From DASRHT01 sp035293765 (lineage in GTDB: Bacteria; Chloroflexota; Ktedonobacteria; Ktedonobacterales; Ktedonobacteraceae), in assembly GCA_035293765.1 (NCBI GenBank), contig DATGMF010000058.1, forward strand, positions 62,001 through 126,000: DNA of 64,000 nucleotides, in the 5' to 3' direction. This document shows positions 16,378-24,152 of this stretch, one piece after another; position 1 is the stretch's first letter, and each line of letters begins with the position of its first letter. The notes under the pieces are model-generated. The model saw only the letters and a list, made by a program, of their open reading frames with translations. It searched no databases and was not told the DNA's origin. Position numbers and translations under genes: made by a program.

Positions 16378-17673
16378 ATGCAGCTCGTTGAGCAACATGT
16401 GATTAGCCGCACCGACTCGCGCTTTGCCGCCATCGATGCAGCTGCCTTCCAATCGAAGAACTTGTACAACGCGGCCCTGTATGAGATACGGCAAGCGTTT
16501 ATCCATCACGGCACCTATCTCAACTACGGCGAGACGGACCGGCGTATGCAGTCCCATGAAGCATATAAGGCCCTTCCGGCAAAAGTGAGCCAGCAGGTGT
16601 TGAAGCAACTTGACGATGCCTGGACATCGTTTTTTGAAGCGTTGGAGGCGTACAAGGAGGACCCCTCTAAGTTCACCGGACGCCCGAAACTGCCCAAATA
16701 CAAGGACAAAACAAAGGGGCGCAATCTCCTGGTCTATACGCTGCAAGCCCTGCGGGGAGGCCGGAGTAAGCGCGGTGTGCGGGGCCTCATCCGCCCGTCG
16801 GGGCTGCCCATCGAAGTCACCACTCGACAACAGCACATTGATCAAGTGCGCATTGTCCCCCGCAACGGTTTTTACGTGCTAGAGGTGGTCTATAGCTGCG
16901 AACCGCCAAAGAGCGCGGTAGACCCCGCCTATTATGCTGGTATCGATATTGGCATGGATAATCTCGTGGCGTTAACTTCAAACCAGCTCGGCTATGTTCC
17001 GGTTCTGATTAACGGGCGTCCGATGAAATCCACCAACCAGTACTACAACAAGCGCAAAGCAGAACTCCAGAGCAAGCTTGGTCACACTGGCACCACGAAG
17101 CGCATGGAGCGTATGACGAACAAGCGTAACCGGCGCATTGATCACTACATGCATACGGCATCCAGATGGATTATCGATGATCTCGTCGCGCACGGGATAG
17201 GAACGCTGGTGATTGGCAAGAATGACGGATGGAAGCAAGAAGCCAACATGGGCAAGAGGAACAACCAACATTTCGTGCCCATTCCTCACGCCCGGTTCAT
17301 TTCCATACTCTCGTACAAAGCGGAACTGGTAGGCATTCGTGTCATGCTCACGGAAGAGTCCTACACATCAAAAGCCAGTTTCCTTGATCGTGATGAAATG
17401 CCGGTCTATAACCCCGAGCAGACAGCGAAACCCACGTTTAGCGGCAAGCGGGTGAAGCGCGGGTTGTACCGTGCGAAAGATGGCACGCTTATCAATGCCG
17501 ATTGCAACGGGTCGCTCAATATCATACGAAAAGTAGCCCCTGATGCTTTCCAACAAGTGGAGGGGGTAGAGGATGGGAAAGGCCACAAGCCGGTAGTCCA
17601 TCCTGTGAGGATTGTCGTTGCTCCCCTCACAAAGCCAAAAAGGGAAATCCTAGCTTGCAACAAAACCCGCTAA
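16378..17673 (+). CDS. tnpB: TnpB-family RNA-guided nuclease (IS605 OrfB), zinc-finger cysteines absent
   Basis: A 431-residue TnpB. An N-terminal helical WED/REC region precedes a split RuvC domain with all three acidic residues: D190 (YYAGIDIGMDNLVAL), E326 or E327 (MLTEESYTSK) and D375 (INADCNGSLNI). In canonical TnpB a four-Cys zinc ribbon lies between the second and third acids. Here that stretch (328-372) has no cysteine and reads SFLDRDEMPVYN and FSGKRVKRGLY, as in a known zinc-less sub-branch. ATG 16378 follows GAGGAGAGG and is preferred to 16360. TnpB normally uses an RNA from the 3' end of its own element; that region is about 17600-17697. It is probably catalytically intact. Confidence 0.88.
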   Translation: MQLVEQHVISRTDSRFAAIDAAAFQSKNLYNAALYEIRQAFIHHGTYLNYGETDRRMQSHEAYKALPAKVSQQVLKQLDDAWTSFFEALEAYKEDPSKFTGRPKLPKYKDKTKGRNLLVYTLQALRGGRSKRGVRGLIRPSGLPIEVTTRQQHIDQVRIVPRNGFYVLEVVYSCEPPKSAVDPAYYAGIDIGMDNLVALTSNQLGYVPVLINGRPMKSTNQYYNKRKAELQSKLGHTGTTKRMERMTNKRNRRIDHYMHTASRWIIDDLVAHGIGTLVIGKNDGWKQEANMGKRNNQHFVPIPHARFISILSYKAELVGIRVMLTEESYTSKASFLDRDEMPVYNPEQTAKPTFSGKRVKRGLYRAKDGTLINADCNGSLNIIRKVAPDAFQQVEGVEDGKGHKPVVHPVRIVVAPLTKPKREILACNKTR

Positions 17674-17697
17674 AACGCTAGAGATCGCTAGACTTTT

Positions 17698-18087
17698 TGG
17701 AACTATATCGCGTATCATACGCTCTTCTGGTTCGATTTGTATCTCTCAGGTTCCCCGGAGGAGGATTTCACTCCGCCTGCGCCCTTTATCTGGACTGAGA
17801 ACGACCCCGCCGTGTCGCCCGAGCGGCCCTATACGAAGGAGGAGCTACACGCCTATCTCGTGGCGACGCGCCAAAGGTGCCACGCTCAGCTTGCCGCGCT
17901 GACCGACGAGCGAGCGCGCCAGACCGTCTCCTACCCCTGGACCGACGAGCAGGACGTCAGCTTCCTGGAGTTACTCTTATACAACATGCGTCATGTGCAG
18001 GAACACGCGGCCCAACTGAGCCTTTTTCTCGGACAGCACGGCATCCCGGACGAGGAGCTTGCTTCAGTTGCGCGCGCCAAAGGATGA
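17698..18087 (+). pseudogene. DinB-family protein, C-terminal fragment (gene split by insertion)
   Basis: The frame starting at 17698 reads WNYIAYHTLFWFDLYLSG, then a Pro-rich loop, and ends with FLELLLYNMRHVQEHAAQLS. These hold two of the three metal-binding His positions of the DinB fold (YHTLFW and RHVQEHAAQ). It continues the fragment at 15276-15403. There is no ribosome-binding site, and the first possible start (TTG 17737) lies after a conserved His, so it is unlikely to make a working protein. An intact paralogue-like DinB protein is encoded at 44454-45014. Confidence 0.75.
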
Positions 18088-18096
18088 ACCGGCAAT

Positions 18097-19374
18097 TCAA
18101 CTCTGAGCATTCCCAACAGGAGCGAGCTTCCTCTTCACCGGACGCGTGAAATTGCCGATCTCGACGTCGGGGGCCTCTCGCTTCACCGTCTCGATCAACG
18201 TGCGCACTCCCAGCGCCTTGCCCATCGAGTCGAGTGCGGGCATGCGCGGCAGCAGCACTTCGGGATCGATATTCAGGTTGCGCAATTGGATCAGCCGCAG
18301 CCCGGTCTCTTTGATCAACGAGAGCAACGCTTCTACCTCGCGCTCACGATCAATCATGCCCGGGAAACAGAGCAGATTGATAGAGCTGTACAGGCCAGCA
18401 TCGCGGGCGCGCTTCAGCGATTCTTTGACATCTGCAAAACTGTAGCCTATCGGGCGATAGTACGCGGTATAGGTCTCAGGATGGCCGGATATGGTGCTGA
18501 CGCGAATAGTGTCCAGCCCGGCATCGTAGAGTCGTTGCAGCCAGCGCGGATTGCTGGCGTTAGTATTGATATTGATCACGCCTCTATCGGTAGCTGCTCG
18601 CAGGCGCTTGATGGCCTGCTCAATACGCCGCCATTGCAGCAACGGCTCCCCTTCGCAGCCCTGTCCAAAGCTGACAATCGCATCCTCGGCCCCCTCCAGG
18701 TGTGGCAGGGCGACTGCTACGATTTCATCGACCGTGGGGATAAAGGTCAGGCGGTCCTGGGGCGAGATCAGATCCTCCTCTTCCTGCTTGGAGATGCAGC
18801 CGATACAGCGCGAGTTGCAGCCGGGCGAGACGGCTATCGCCATTTCCCAGCGCGCGAAGAAGAGATTGCTGGCGGTCGGACAAGAGTAGTCCAGCGCGCA
18901 ATGGGCATGCTGAGCAATAATGCGGTTAGCGGGATAAGCCGCTTGCTTTTCTTTTACCAGGCGCTCTAATGTGCGACGATTGAAGGCACGCGGATGCCAC
19001 TTGCGCGGATCATCCGTTTTTAAAGCTGCCACATACAGCCGTCCATTCAGGCCCGCCACGGCGCTATAGCCAAAGAAGGGCAATGGCTCCGTTCCCGGCA
19101 CCTTCTCGTACGCTGGCAACAGGGTGCGCGTATAGCCGATGGGCAACAGGGCGGCAACGGCCCAGCCGCGCGCTTGCGCCAGCACCTGGCGCTCGCCGCT
19201 GCGCTTGCGTCCCACAGCCAGACGATCAGGCATCATCGAGAGTGTAACGCCGTCGGGTAGCGGGATCAGGTCAGCGGCCTCCAGGGGATGATCGCCGAAG
19301 GCCAGAGCCTGCAAACGCGGCTCCTCGCGTATCTCCCCATCAGGGGTGCTATAGATTACATATGGCGTTGGCAT
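18097..19374 (-). CDS. Radical SAM protein of unknown substrate
   Basis: A 425-residue protein. The radical SAM cluster motif CNSRCIGC (C-x3-C-x2-C) sits at about residues 185-192, unusually far from the N-terminus. A roughly 180-residue leader with EPRLQALAFGDHPLEAADL and LPDGVTLSMMPDRLAVGRKR precedes it. The SAM domain then follows, with SFGQGCEGEPLL, INTNASNPRWL and TIRVSTISGHPETYTAYYR. The leader probably forms a separate substrate-binding domain. A 100-residue protein is encoded 27 bases upstream on the same strand. It converges with the split DinB gene. Function unknown; the GEPLL stretch is common in radical SAM enzymes of cofactor or peptide maturation. Confidence 0.82.
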   Translation of the reverse strand: MPTPYVIYSTPDGEIREEPRLQALAFGDHPLEAADLIPLPDGVTLSMMPDRLAVGRKRSGERQVLAQARGWAVAALLPIGYTRTLLPAYEKVPGTEPLPFFGYSAVAGLNGRLYVAALKTDDPRKWHPRAFNRRTLERLVKEKQAAYPANRIIAQHAHCALDYSCPTASNLFFARWEMAIAVSPGCNSRCIGCISKQEEEDLISPQDRLTFIPTVDEIVAVALPHLEGAEDAIVSFGQGCEGEPLLQWRRIEQAIKRLRAATDRGVININTNASNPRWLQRLYDAGLDTIRVSTISGHPETYTAYYRPIGYSFADVKESLKRARDAGLYSSINLLCFPGMIDREREVEALLSLIKETGLRLIQLRNLNIDPEVLLPRMPALDSMGKALGVRTLIETVKREAPDVEIGNFTRPVKRKLAPVGNAQS

Positions 19375-19401
19375 GAATATCCTTTGTGAGTCGAACGCAT
19401 C

Positions 19402-19704
19402 CTAGTGCATGGGGGGAGGCGTTGCCGGAACTCGCGGGCTGGTGGGGCGCTCATCGGCATACTCTTCATCAAAGAAGCGCGGGAAACCGCCGGTGATCCC
19501 CGTCTGAGCCTGTGCTGCTATACGCTGCTCCAACTCGCGCGTATCCTCGTACACGAAGCAGAGCAAAATATGATCGCCGCGCATACTCTGGCACATATGT
19601 CGAATGCGTGGGTGCTCCCCCTCCATCCAGGCATTGACCATCGCCTCAAGGGCAGATAGACTATCGCCGCATTGCGCACTATCAAAGCCTTTAAACCTGT
19701 ACAC
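19402..19704 (-). CDS. Hypothetical 100-residue protein upstream of the radical SAM gene
   Basis: I do not recognise this protein. It begins with GTG (19704), with AAAGGA about 13 bases upstream, a weakly spaced site. It reads YRFKGFDSAQCGDSLSALEA, then a middle with HPRIRHMCQSMRGDHILLCF, and ends in a Pro-rich tail (SPRVPATPPP). No signal peptide or membrane segment. It ends 27 bases before the radical SAM gene and probably shares its transcript. The IscB element lies about 60 bases upstream of its start and has probably displaced the native promoter. Confidence 0.6.
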   Translation of the reverse strand: MYRFKGFDSAQCGDSLSALEAMVNAWMEGEHPRIRHMCQSMRGDHILLCFVYEDTRELEQRIAAQAQTGITGGFPRFFDEEYADERPTSPRVPATPPPMH

Positions 19705-19798
19705 CGTTTGTTATATCCTTTCGCACAAACATCTTCAAACCACAGAAAACAAGCCAGGAAGCCTCGGTCTTTTGAAGCCGGGGAGGAATAGCCGCTCC

Positions 19799-21124
19799 TT
19801 ATGGGCTGGCCGGGTGTGGGGGTATATGCCGTTCTCCTATCTGGTAGCTATAGCCATTCGACCGTCCAATAAGCTGGCAAAAGCGGTGAGGCACATCGCA
19901 GATTTTGCCCTGTTTCGTTGTCATGTTAAAGGACCCCCTGGCTCGCACCGCAACCCGCCCCACATGGGTTCCCCGACAGGCGAACCCCTCGGGGACCACC
20001 GCCCGCACCATATCCCCCGTTTGAAACCCATAATAGCGTTTGTGCCGCTGGCGATGGCTTACAGGAAACCCCATGGCATTGACGTTGCACAGACGGCGAT
20101 GCCCTCGTCCCGTGGCGCTGATCAGCAGAGGAACCACCCCTGCTGTGTGCAGGTGTGGTGGCGTGGAGGCTCCCACGGCTGCCGCATCACTCCAATGCGT
20201 TTTCGGCAAAGCCAACCTGATGCGGTTATATTTCGTCAACCCTCCAGACCCCACTTCTATGGGGAGCCCTGTCGCCTTGAGGCGCTCAAACAAGCACCAG
20301 CGTGTGACATTGACTGCTGTTGCATCTTTGAGGGAGGCATTAGCCTGCATGAGAATACGCTCCAGGCGGGCAGGATCATGGGCAAGGAACACACGGATGT
20401 CCTGGGTCCCCTTCGTCAGGTTGCAGGGCTCACAGGCCAGGCACAGGTTGGCGATTCTCTCCGTTCCCCCTTTGGCGCGTGGAACGATGTGCTCAAGCTG
20501 CAAAGGTACCCCAGTGGCTCCACAATATGTGCAGACGCGTCCCCACTTTTCCAGCACGTATTCTCGCATTTCATACCCGAACAGGGTGCCTTGCTGGCAC
20601 TCAATGCCAGCAATTTCGGGATTCTCCAGTTTTTGCAGGTCGAATCGGACCAGTTCCTGGGAAAGTGCGGTGACGTGCGCTAGCCTGCTGATCCGTCTGA
20701 CCCAGGTGAGAATGTTCTCCACCCGGGAGCAAAGAGACGGGGGCAACCATCCGTTCTTCCGTCTTCGGTTGGCCCAACGTGGAGCACGATACCGGGTTTT
20801 GCGGCAACGACGCCCCCGGCGCACGGCTCTGCGCGTGTCCAGGGCTTGTTTGATGTGGTCTCCCCGATGGGAGAGTTCGGCTGCCCATACGACTTGCCCG
20901 CTCGTGTCGTCCACCACAGCCAATCCCGTGGTTTTGGCACCTGGATCAATCTTGAGCCGCAGCGGTGCCGGTGCCGGATGCTCAACTAGGCGCCTGAGCA
21001 TAATGGTGAATGGGAATCTGCGATAGACTGCTGCTTTCCCTTGCTTGAGCAGCAGGCGAGCTCTTGCTGAATGAACTGGCGAGAGCGGCTGTTTGAGCGC
21101 ATCCAAAACGAAAACGTGTGACAT
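19799..21124 (-). CDS. iscB: IscB RNA-guided nuclease (RuvC with HNH insertion)
   Basis: A 441-residue IscB, ancestor-like relative of Cas9. Order: N-terminal PLMP-type region (VFVLDALKQPLSPVHSARAR), RuvC-I D60 (LKIDPGAKTTGLAV), Arg-rich bridge helix (98-122, RRAVRRGRRCRKTRYR), RuvC-II with E175 (GIECQQGTL), HNH nuclease (CTYC at 198-201, LEHIVP with H212, N226, ACEPCN at 230-235), and RuvC-III H310 and D313 (THWSDAAAVG). All catalytic residues are present, so it is likely active. The ATG follows AAGGAAGAATC. It is preceded by its omega-RNA on the same strand. Family knowledge: IscB nicks both strands of a target matched by the guide at the 5' end of the omega-RNA. Confidence 0.92.
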   Translation of the reverse strand: MSHVFVLDALKQPLSPVHSARARLLLKQGKAAVYRRFPFTIMLRRLVEHPAPAPLRLKIDPGAKTTGLAVVDDTSGQVVWAAELSHRGDHIKQALDTRRAVRRGRRCRKTRYRAPRWANRRRKNGWLPPSLCSRVENILTWVRRISRLAHVTALSQELVRFDLQKLENPEIAGIECQQGTLFGYEMREYVLEKWGRVCTYCGATGVPLQLEHIVPRAKGGTERIANLCLACEPCNLTKGTQDIRVFLAHDPARLERILMQANASLKDATAVNVTRWCLFERLKATGLPIEVGSGGLTKYNRIRLALPKTHWSDAAAVGASTPPHLHTAGVVPLLISATGRGHRRLCNVNAMGFPVSHRQRHKRYYGFQTGDMVRAVVPEGFACRGTHVGRVAVRARGSFNMTTKQGKICDVPHRFCQLIGRSNGYSYQIGERHIPPHPASP

Positions 21125-21433
21125 GATTCTTCCTTGTTGTACCCATACGGGCCTCTGGTTTCCCAGGTAAAGCTCACCTCGACAACGTGTACAAGCGGTT
21201 TGTTGGTCAGCGCACCGGCTTCACCCGCTACACCTTTTAACGCTGACCCGCAGGGGTCCGAACTGGTGAAGCATTCGGACGTGCCTATGGACATCGGCAG
21301 TGCCACATTCGCTTGCAACGGAGCCCGATAGGAGAAGCACGCTCCTCCCCTGGCTGAGTCTGCTCATGTCCCGAGCCTGCGAACAACGCAAACGCTCCTC
21401 GTAGGCTCCCGCATTGAATACGGGGGTACATGA
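21125..21433 (-). ncRNA. Omega-RNA (HEARO-type) guide scaffold of IscB
   Basis: Read on the minus strand this segment begins TCATGT (21433-21428), which pairs with ACATGA further in. The pair encloses two hairpins: CCCG...CGGG and GAGCCT...AGGCTC, followed by more GC-rich stems up to the iscB start. This multi-branched arrangement directly before iscB is the HEARO/omega-RNA architecture. The guide is expected immediately 5' of the scaffold, i.e. the element's flank at about 21434-21449; on the RNA strand it would read GATAGCCGTTGATGCG. The exact 5' end and processing are inferred. Confidence 0.75.
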
Positions 21434-21525
21434 CGCATCAACGGCTATCTTCCGTTCTAGCCGCTGGCTATTGTATCATTCCAGTAACGAATTTACCAGC
21501 ATTCCAAAGCAAAGAGAGGCAACAT

Positions 21526-22290
21526 ATGGAACAAGATTATCCTATCCTGGAATATGATAACACACCAGAAGCAATAATTGAACCTAAGCATCTACTCAAA
21601 CCTATTGATATCGCGGAGCACGCCGTCGCCTGTTTTTTTCAGGATATCATCACACAATTGTCTCAGAAGCATACCATGCATGTGGTGAAACGTCTACGCA
21701 GCGAGATCGGCACGAACCCGGTATACGAGATCGAATTTCAGGGTCGGCGCCTGACCGTCTTTCACCCGGGAGTAGGAGGGCCGCTGACAGCAGCAGTGCT
21801 TGAAGAGGTGATCGCGCTGGGATGCCGCAAATTTATCGCCTGCGGCGGCGCGGGCGTGCTCAATGGCGATCTTGCATTGGGGCATATTGTTGTGCCAACA
21901 GCCGCCATCCGGGACGAGGGCACATCCTATCACTACCTGCCACCGGCCAGGGAGGTGCCTGCCAGCGCGGAAGGCGTGGCAGCCATTGAACGTGTGCTGC
22001 AAGAGCATCACTGCGATTATGTTCTCGGCAAGACCTGGACCACCGACGCCATTTATCGCGAAACGGCGGCGAAAGTGCAGCAGCGCAGAGCGGAAGGTTG
22101 CCTGACCGTCGAGATGGAAGCGGCCTCTTTTTTCGCCGTCGCGCAATTTCGCAATGTGCAGTTCGCGCAAATGCTCTATGGAGGCGATGACCTGAGCGGC
22201 GAGCAATGGGACTCGCGCCACTGGGATAAACACACCTCCGTCCGCGAAAAGCTCTTCTGGCTCGCGGCGGAGGCATGTTTGTTATTATAA
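21526..22290 (+). CDS. Nucleoside phosphorylase (PNP/UDP family)
   Basis: A 254-residue enzyme of the PNP_UDP_1 fold, probably uridine phosphorylase-like. Motifs in order: FHPGVGGPLTAAVLEEVIAL, then FIACGGAGVL with ALGHIVVPTAAIRDEGTSYH, and the nucleoside-binding segment TVEMEAASFFAVAQ near residue 200 (the E-M-E signature). It would split nucleosides to base and ribose-1-phosphate for salvage. ATG 21526 is preceded by AGAGAGG 7 bases upstream; the longer frame from 21430 would read through the IscB element edge and is rejected. The promoter region may be altered by that element. Confidence 0.85.
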   Translation: MEQDYPILEYDNTPEAIIEPKHLLKPIDIAEHAVACFFQDIITQLSQKHTMHVVKRLRSEIGTNPVYEIEFQGRRLTVFHPGVGGPLTAAVLEEVIALGCRKFIACGGAGVLNGDLALGHIVVPTAAIRDEGTSYHYLPPAREVPASAEGVAAIERVLQEHHCDYVLGKTWTTDAIYRETAAKVQQRRAEGCLTVEMEAASFFAVAQFRNVQFAQMLYGGDDLSGEQWDSRHWDKHTSVREKLFWLAAEACLLL

Positions 22291-22295
22291 GTTAC

Positions 22296-22315
22296 AGCGT
22301 AATTTCTATTACGCT
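22296..22315. terminator. Hairpin between convergent genes
   Basis: AGCGTAAT (22296-22303), loop TTCT, ATTACGCT (22308-22315): a perfect 8-bp stem in the 32-base gap between the stops at 22290 (+) and 22323 (-). It would serve both directions. Confidence 0.55.
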
Positions 22316-22322
22316 ATAAGTT

Positions 22323-23264
22323 CTATGACGTTGTAACTCGCTTCACTTCGACCTGACCATCGCGCACGCGCGTCTCATAATGAGGCGCGTTTACCGTCGC
22401 CGGACCGGTAAGCACGCGCCCATTGCGCACACAGAAGCGAGCGCCATGCCAGGGACATTGCACCACATCACCCGTTAGCGTGCCTTCGTCCAGGGGTCCG
22501 CCGGCGTGCGGGCAGGTCGCGCCCATCGCATAGATGTTCTCACCCTGACGCAGTAAGATGAGCGGGACATTCGCAGCCATCACGCGACGAAGCTTATTCT
22601 CCTCCAGGCTCGCCAGCGGCAATACTGCTTCAAACTCTTCAGCGCCGTGCTCCCACGCGGCATGATTGACGGCGGTGCCCTTCACAAAAACCATATCGCC
22701 GCCAAAATACGCTGCCGATAAGACCGCGAGCAGCCCGACAAAGCCCAGGATGGCCGCAGCTATGCTTTCGTTCGAGCCGTTAAGCAGGCGCAAGATCAGC
22801 GAAACGATATACAGCACTGTTGCCGCGACATTCAGTAACGCGTGATACAGCCCCACGCGTCGCTCAGCCCCATAGGTATCGCTCCAATCGGCAAAGCCGG
22901 TTATCGCCGATGCCAGCGCGCCCACCAAACCAATAATCACGCTCACCAGGGCGGCGCGGGCGGCCCAGACCGATGCGACCGGCGAGATCAGCCAGATAAT
23001 ATCAAAAACAGCGGCCATCAACCACGCGCCCAGCGGCACATCGGTTATCGCAGGATGCAGCGGATGCCCAAGCCATGTGCCATTGAGGAAACTTCTGAAG
23101 CGGCGTGGGGGCTTGCGCTGCGAGCCTATTATCACCTGGATACCATGCTGCAACCCATCGCTCAGCCGCTCCACAAAAGGCTGAGGCGGGGAGGGTGCGG
23201 GCGCGACGGGCTCACTCGTCGAAACAGCAACAACGTTTCCCTGACAACCACAGGTTTCACACAT
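22323..23264 (-). CDS. Rieske [2Fe-2S] domain protein with DUF2231-like membrane domain
   Basis: A 313-residue protein. The N-terminus has a Cys cluster (MCETCGCQG). A membrane region with about four helices (roughly 65-205) contains WLGHPLHPAITDVPLGAWLM, the signature of DUF2231 proteins. The C-terminal Rieske domain (about 215-310) has CPHAGGPLDEG and CPWHGARF, giving the C-x-H and C-x2-H cluster ligands. It is presumably a membrane-anchored electron carrier or redox sensor; the partner oxidase is not encoded nearby. It is divergent from a Cys-rich HTH regulator whose promoter carries a strong inverted repeat, suggesting that the regulator may control both genes. Confidence 0.85.
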   Translation of the reverse strand: MCETCGCQGNVVAVSTSEPVAPAPSPPQPFVERLSDGLQHGIQVIIGSQRKPPRRFRSFLNGTWLGHPLHPAITDVPLGAWLMAAVFDIIWLISPVASVWAARAALVSVIIGLVGALASAITGFADWSDTYGAERRVGLYHALLNVAATVLYIVSLILRLLNGSNESIAAAILGFVGLLAVLSAAYFGGDMVFVKGTAVNHAAWEHGAEEFEAVLPLASLEENKLRRVMAANVPLILLRQGENIYAMGATCPHAGGPLDEGTLTGDVVQCPWHGARFCVRNGRVLTGPATVNAPHYETRVRDGQVEVKRVTTS

Positions 23265-23435
23265 CGCGTAAACTCCTTTACTATGCGCTCTGTATCGCTC
23301 TTATAACATCTTCACCAGGCATGCATGCTCAGAAAAAGAATTGGGAGCTTCATCCCCCCGGCAGCTCCCAATTCATCACGGTATCGATCCGGCACTGTGA
23401 CGATACTCTACTGGTTTATATACCCTATAAATTGC

Positions 23436-23492
23436 AGAAAGTCAATAATTTACTTGACTTTCTTGACATTGGGGCGTAATGTTGATTATACT
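23436..23492 (+). promoter_or_regulatory. Promoter with overlapping 10-bp inverted-repeat operator
   Basis: A perfect inverted repeat, AGAAAGTCAA (23436-23445) and TTGACTTTCT (23454-23463), with an 8-base spacer, touches the -35 box TTGACA (23463-23468). TATACT (23487-23492) follows after 18 bases. Transcription would start about 20 bases before the HTH gene (ATG 23520). The position suggests autorepression by that HTH protein, possibly redox-dependent, but this is inference. Confidence 0.65.
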
Positions 23493-23519
23493 ACCTTCGA
23501 ATTTACAGGAGGTTATAGA

Positions 23520-24152
23520 ATGGCTACAAACTGGAATCAGCGTTTTTTTGCCAGCACCCGGGGGCGCATTATCACCTTGCTGCGTCGTGCCAGCCGCACG
23601 GTGGATGAGCTGGCTCAGGCGCTTGGCCTCACCGACAACGCCGTGCGCGCTCATCTCAACACGCTTGAGCGCGATGGCTTTGTGCAACAACGAGGCGCGC
23701 GGCGCGGCAATAGCAAACCCTCCTACGTCTACGATCTCACGCCCGCCGCCGAACAACTCTATCCCAAAGCGTATGGAGCGGTGCTGCAACAGTTGTTGAC
23801 GGTACTTTCCACTTCACTGCCACCGGAGGAGCTGGAAACGGTCTTGCGGCAGACGGGCCGTAACATCGCTGCCAGGTGGAGTAATCCATCTGATGATCTA
23901 CGGGAGAGGCTGCAAGTCGCCGTCAATGTGCTCAATGAATTGGGAGGAATGGCGGAGCTTGAACGCTCTAACGGCGGTTACTGCATCCAGGGGTATAAGT
24001 GCCCGCTGGCTATTGCCGCCCAGGAGCATCCAGAGGTATGCCGCCTCGCCGAATCGCTGCTGACGGAACTGGTGGGGGTTCCGCTGCAAGAGCAGTGCGA
24101 ACACGGCGAGACGCCCCGTTGCCGTTTCGTCGTTTCCAGTTACGACGGCTAG
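23520..24152 (+). CDS. Cys-rich winged-HTH regulator (SufR/DeoR-like)
   Basis: A 210-residue regulator. A winged helix-turn-helix covers residues 10-60 (RIITLLRRASRTVDELAQAL, AVRAHLNTLERDGFV). The C-terminal sensor half has five cysteines: C155, C161, C174, C193 and C201, in the pattern CPLA..HPEVC...CEHG...CRF. The family resembles SufR-type regulators that bind an Fe-S cluster, though the spacings (12, 18 and 7) differ from SufR. AGGAGG lies 10 bases before the ATG. It is divergent from the Rieske protein gene. Its last 4 bases overlap the 3' end of the convergent EPSP-synthase gene. Confidence 0.82.
   Translation: MATNWNQRFFASTRGRIITLLRRASRTVDELAQALGLTDNAVRAHLNTLERDGFVQQRGARRGNSKPSYVYDLTPAAEQLYPKAYGAVLQQLLTVLSTSLPPEELETVLRQTGRNIAARWSNPSDDLRERLQVAVNVLNELGGMAELERSNGGYCIQGYKCPLAIAAQEHPEVCRLAESLLTELVGVPLQEQCEHGETPRCRFVVSSYDG

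Larger units (their letters stand above)
15404..17697 (+). mobile_element. TnpB (IS605/IS1341-type) element with passenger genes, inserted in a DinB gene
   Basis: About 2.3 kb separates the two halves of one DinB gene. Its contents, all on the plus strand, are a promoter and XRE-type HTH gene, a set of hairpins, a 102-residue ORF and tnpB. No tnpA transposase is present, so mobility would need one in trans. Exact ends are uncertain by several bases: TGGAA occurs on both sides (15399-15403 and 17698-17702). The right end carries a short direct repeat (CGCTAGA, GAT, CGCTAGA) at about 17677-17693. It could be one element or a nested pair; I see no internal boundary. Confidence 0.7.
19762..21433 (-). 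mobile_element. IscB element (IS605 superfamily, no tnpA)
   Basis: A compact element on the minus strand: omega-RNA scaffold (21125-21433), iscB (19799-21124), and an end hairpin 16 bases beyond the iscB stop. This hairpin pairs CCTCGGTC (19762-19769) with AGCCGGGG (19776-19783), including G-T pairs. Elements of this type carry subterminal palindromes recognised by a TnpA transposase; none is encoded here, so movement would need TnpA in trans. It sits between two divergent host genes (GTG 19704 and ATG 21526), so it disrupts no gene but probably their promoter region. Ends are approximate by about 10 bases. Confidence 0.78.

Noticed and set aside
18286..21026. Long plus-strand frames opposite the radical SAM and iscB genes (up to 359 codons)
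   Set aside because: They lie antisense to genes with clear domains, lack family motifs and ribosome-binding sites, and result from GC-rich third positions.
21430..21525. N-terminal extension of the nucleoside phosphorylase
   Set aside because: It begins in the IscB element edge; the ATG at 21526 has a good ribosome-binding site and starts at the domain.
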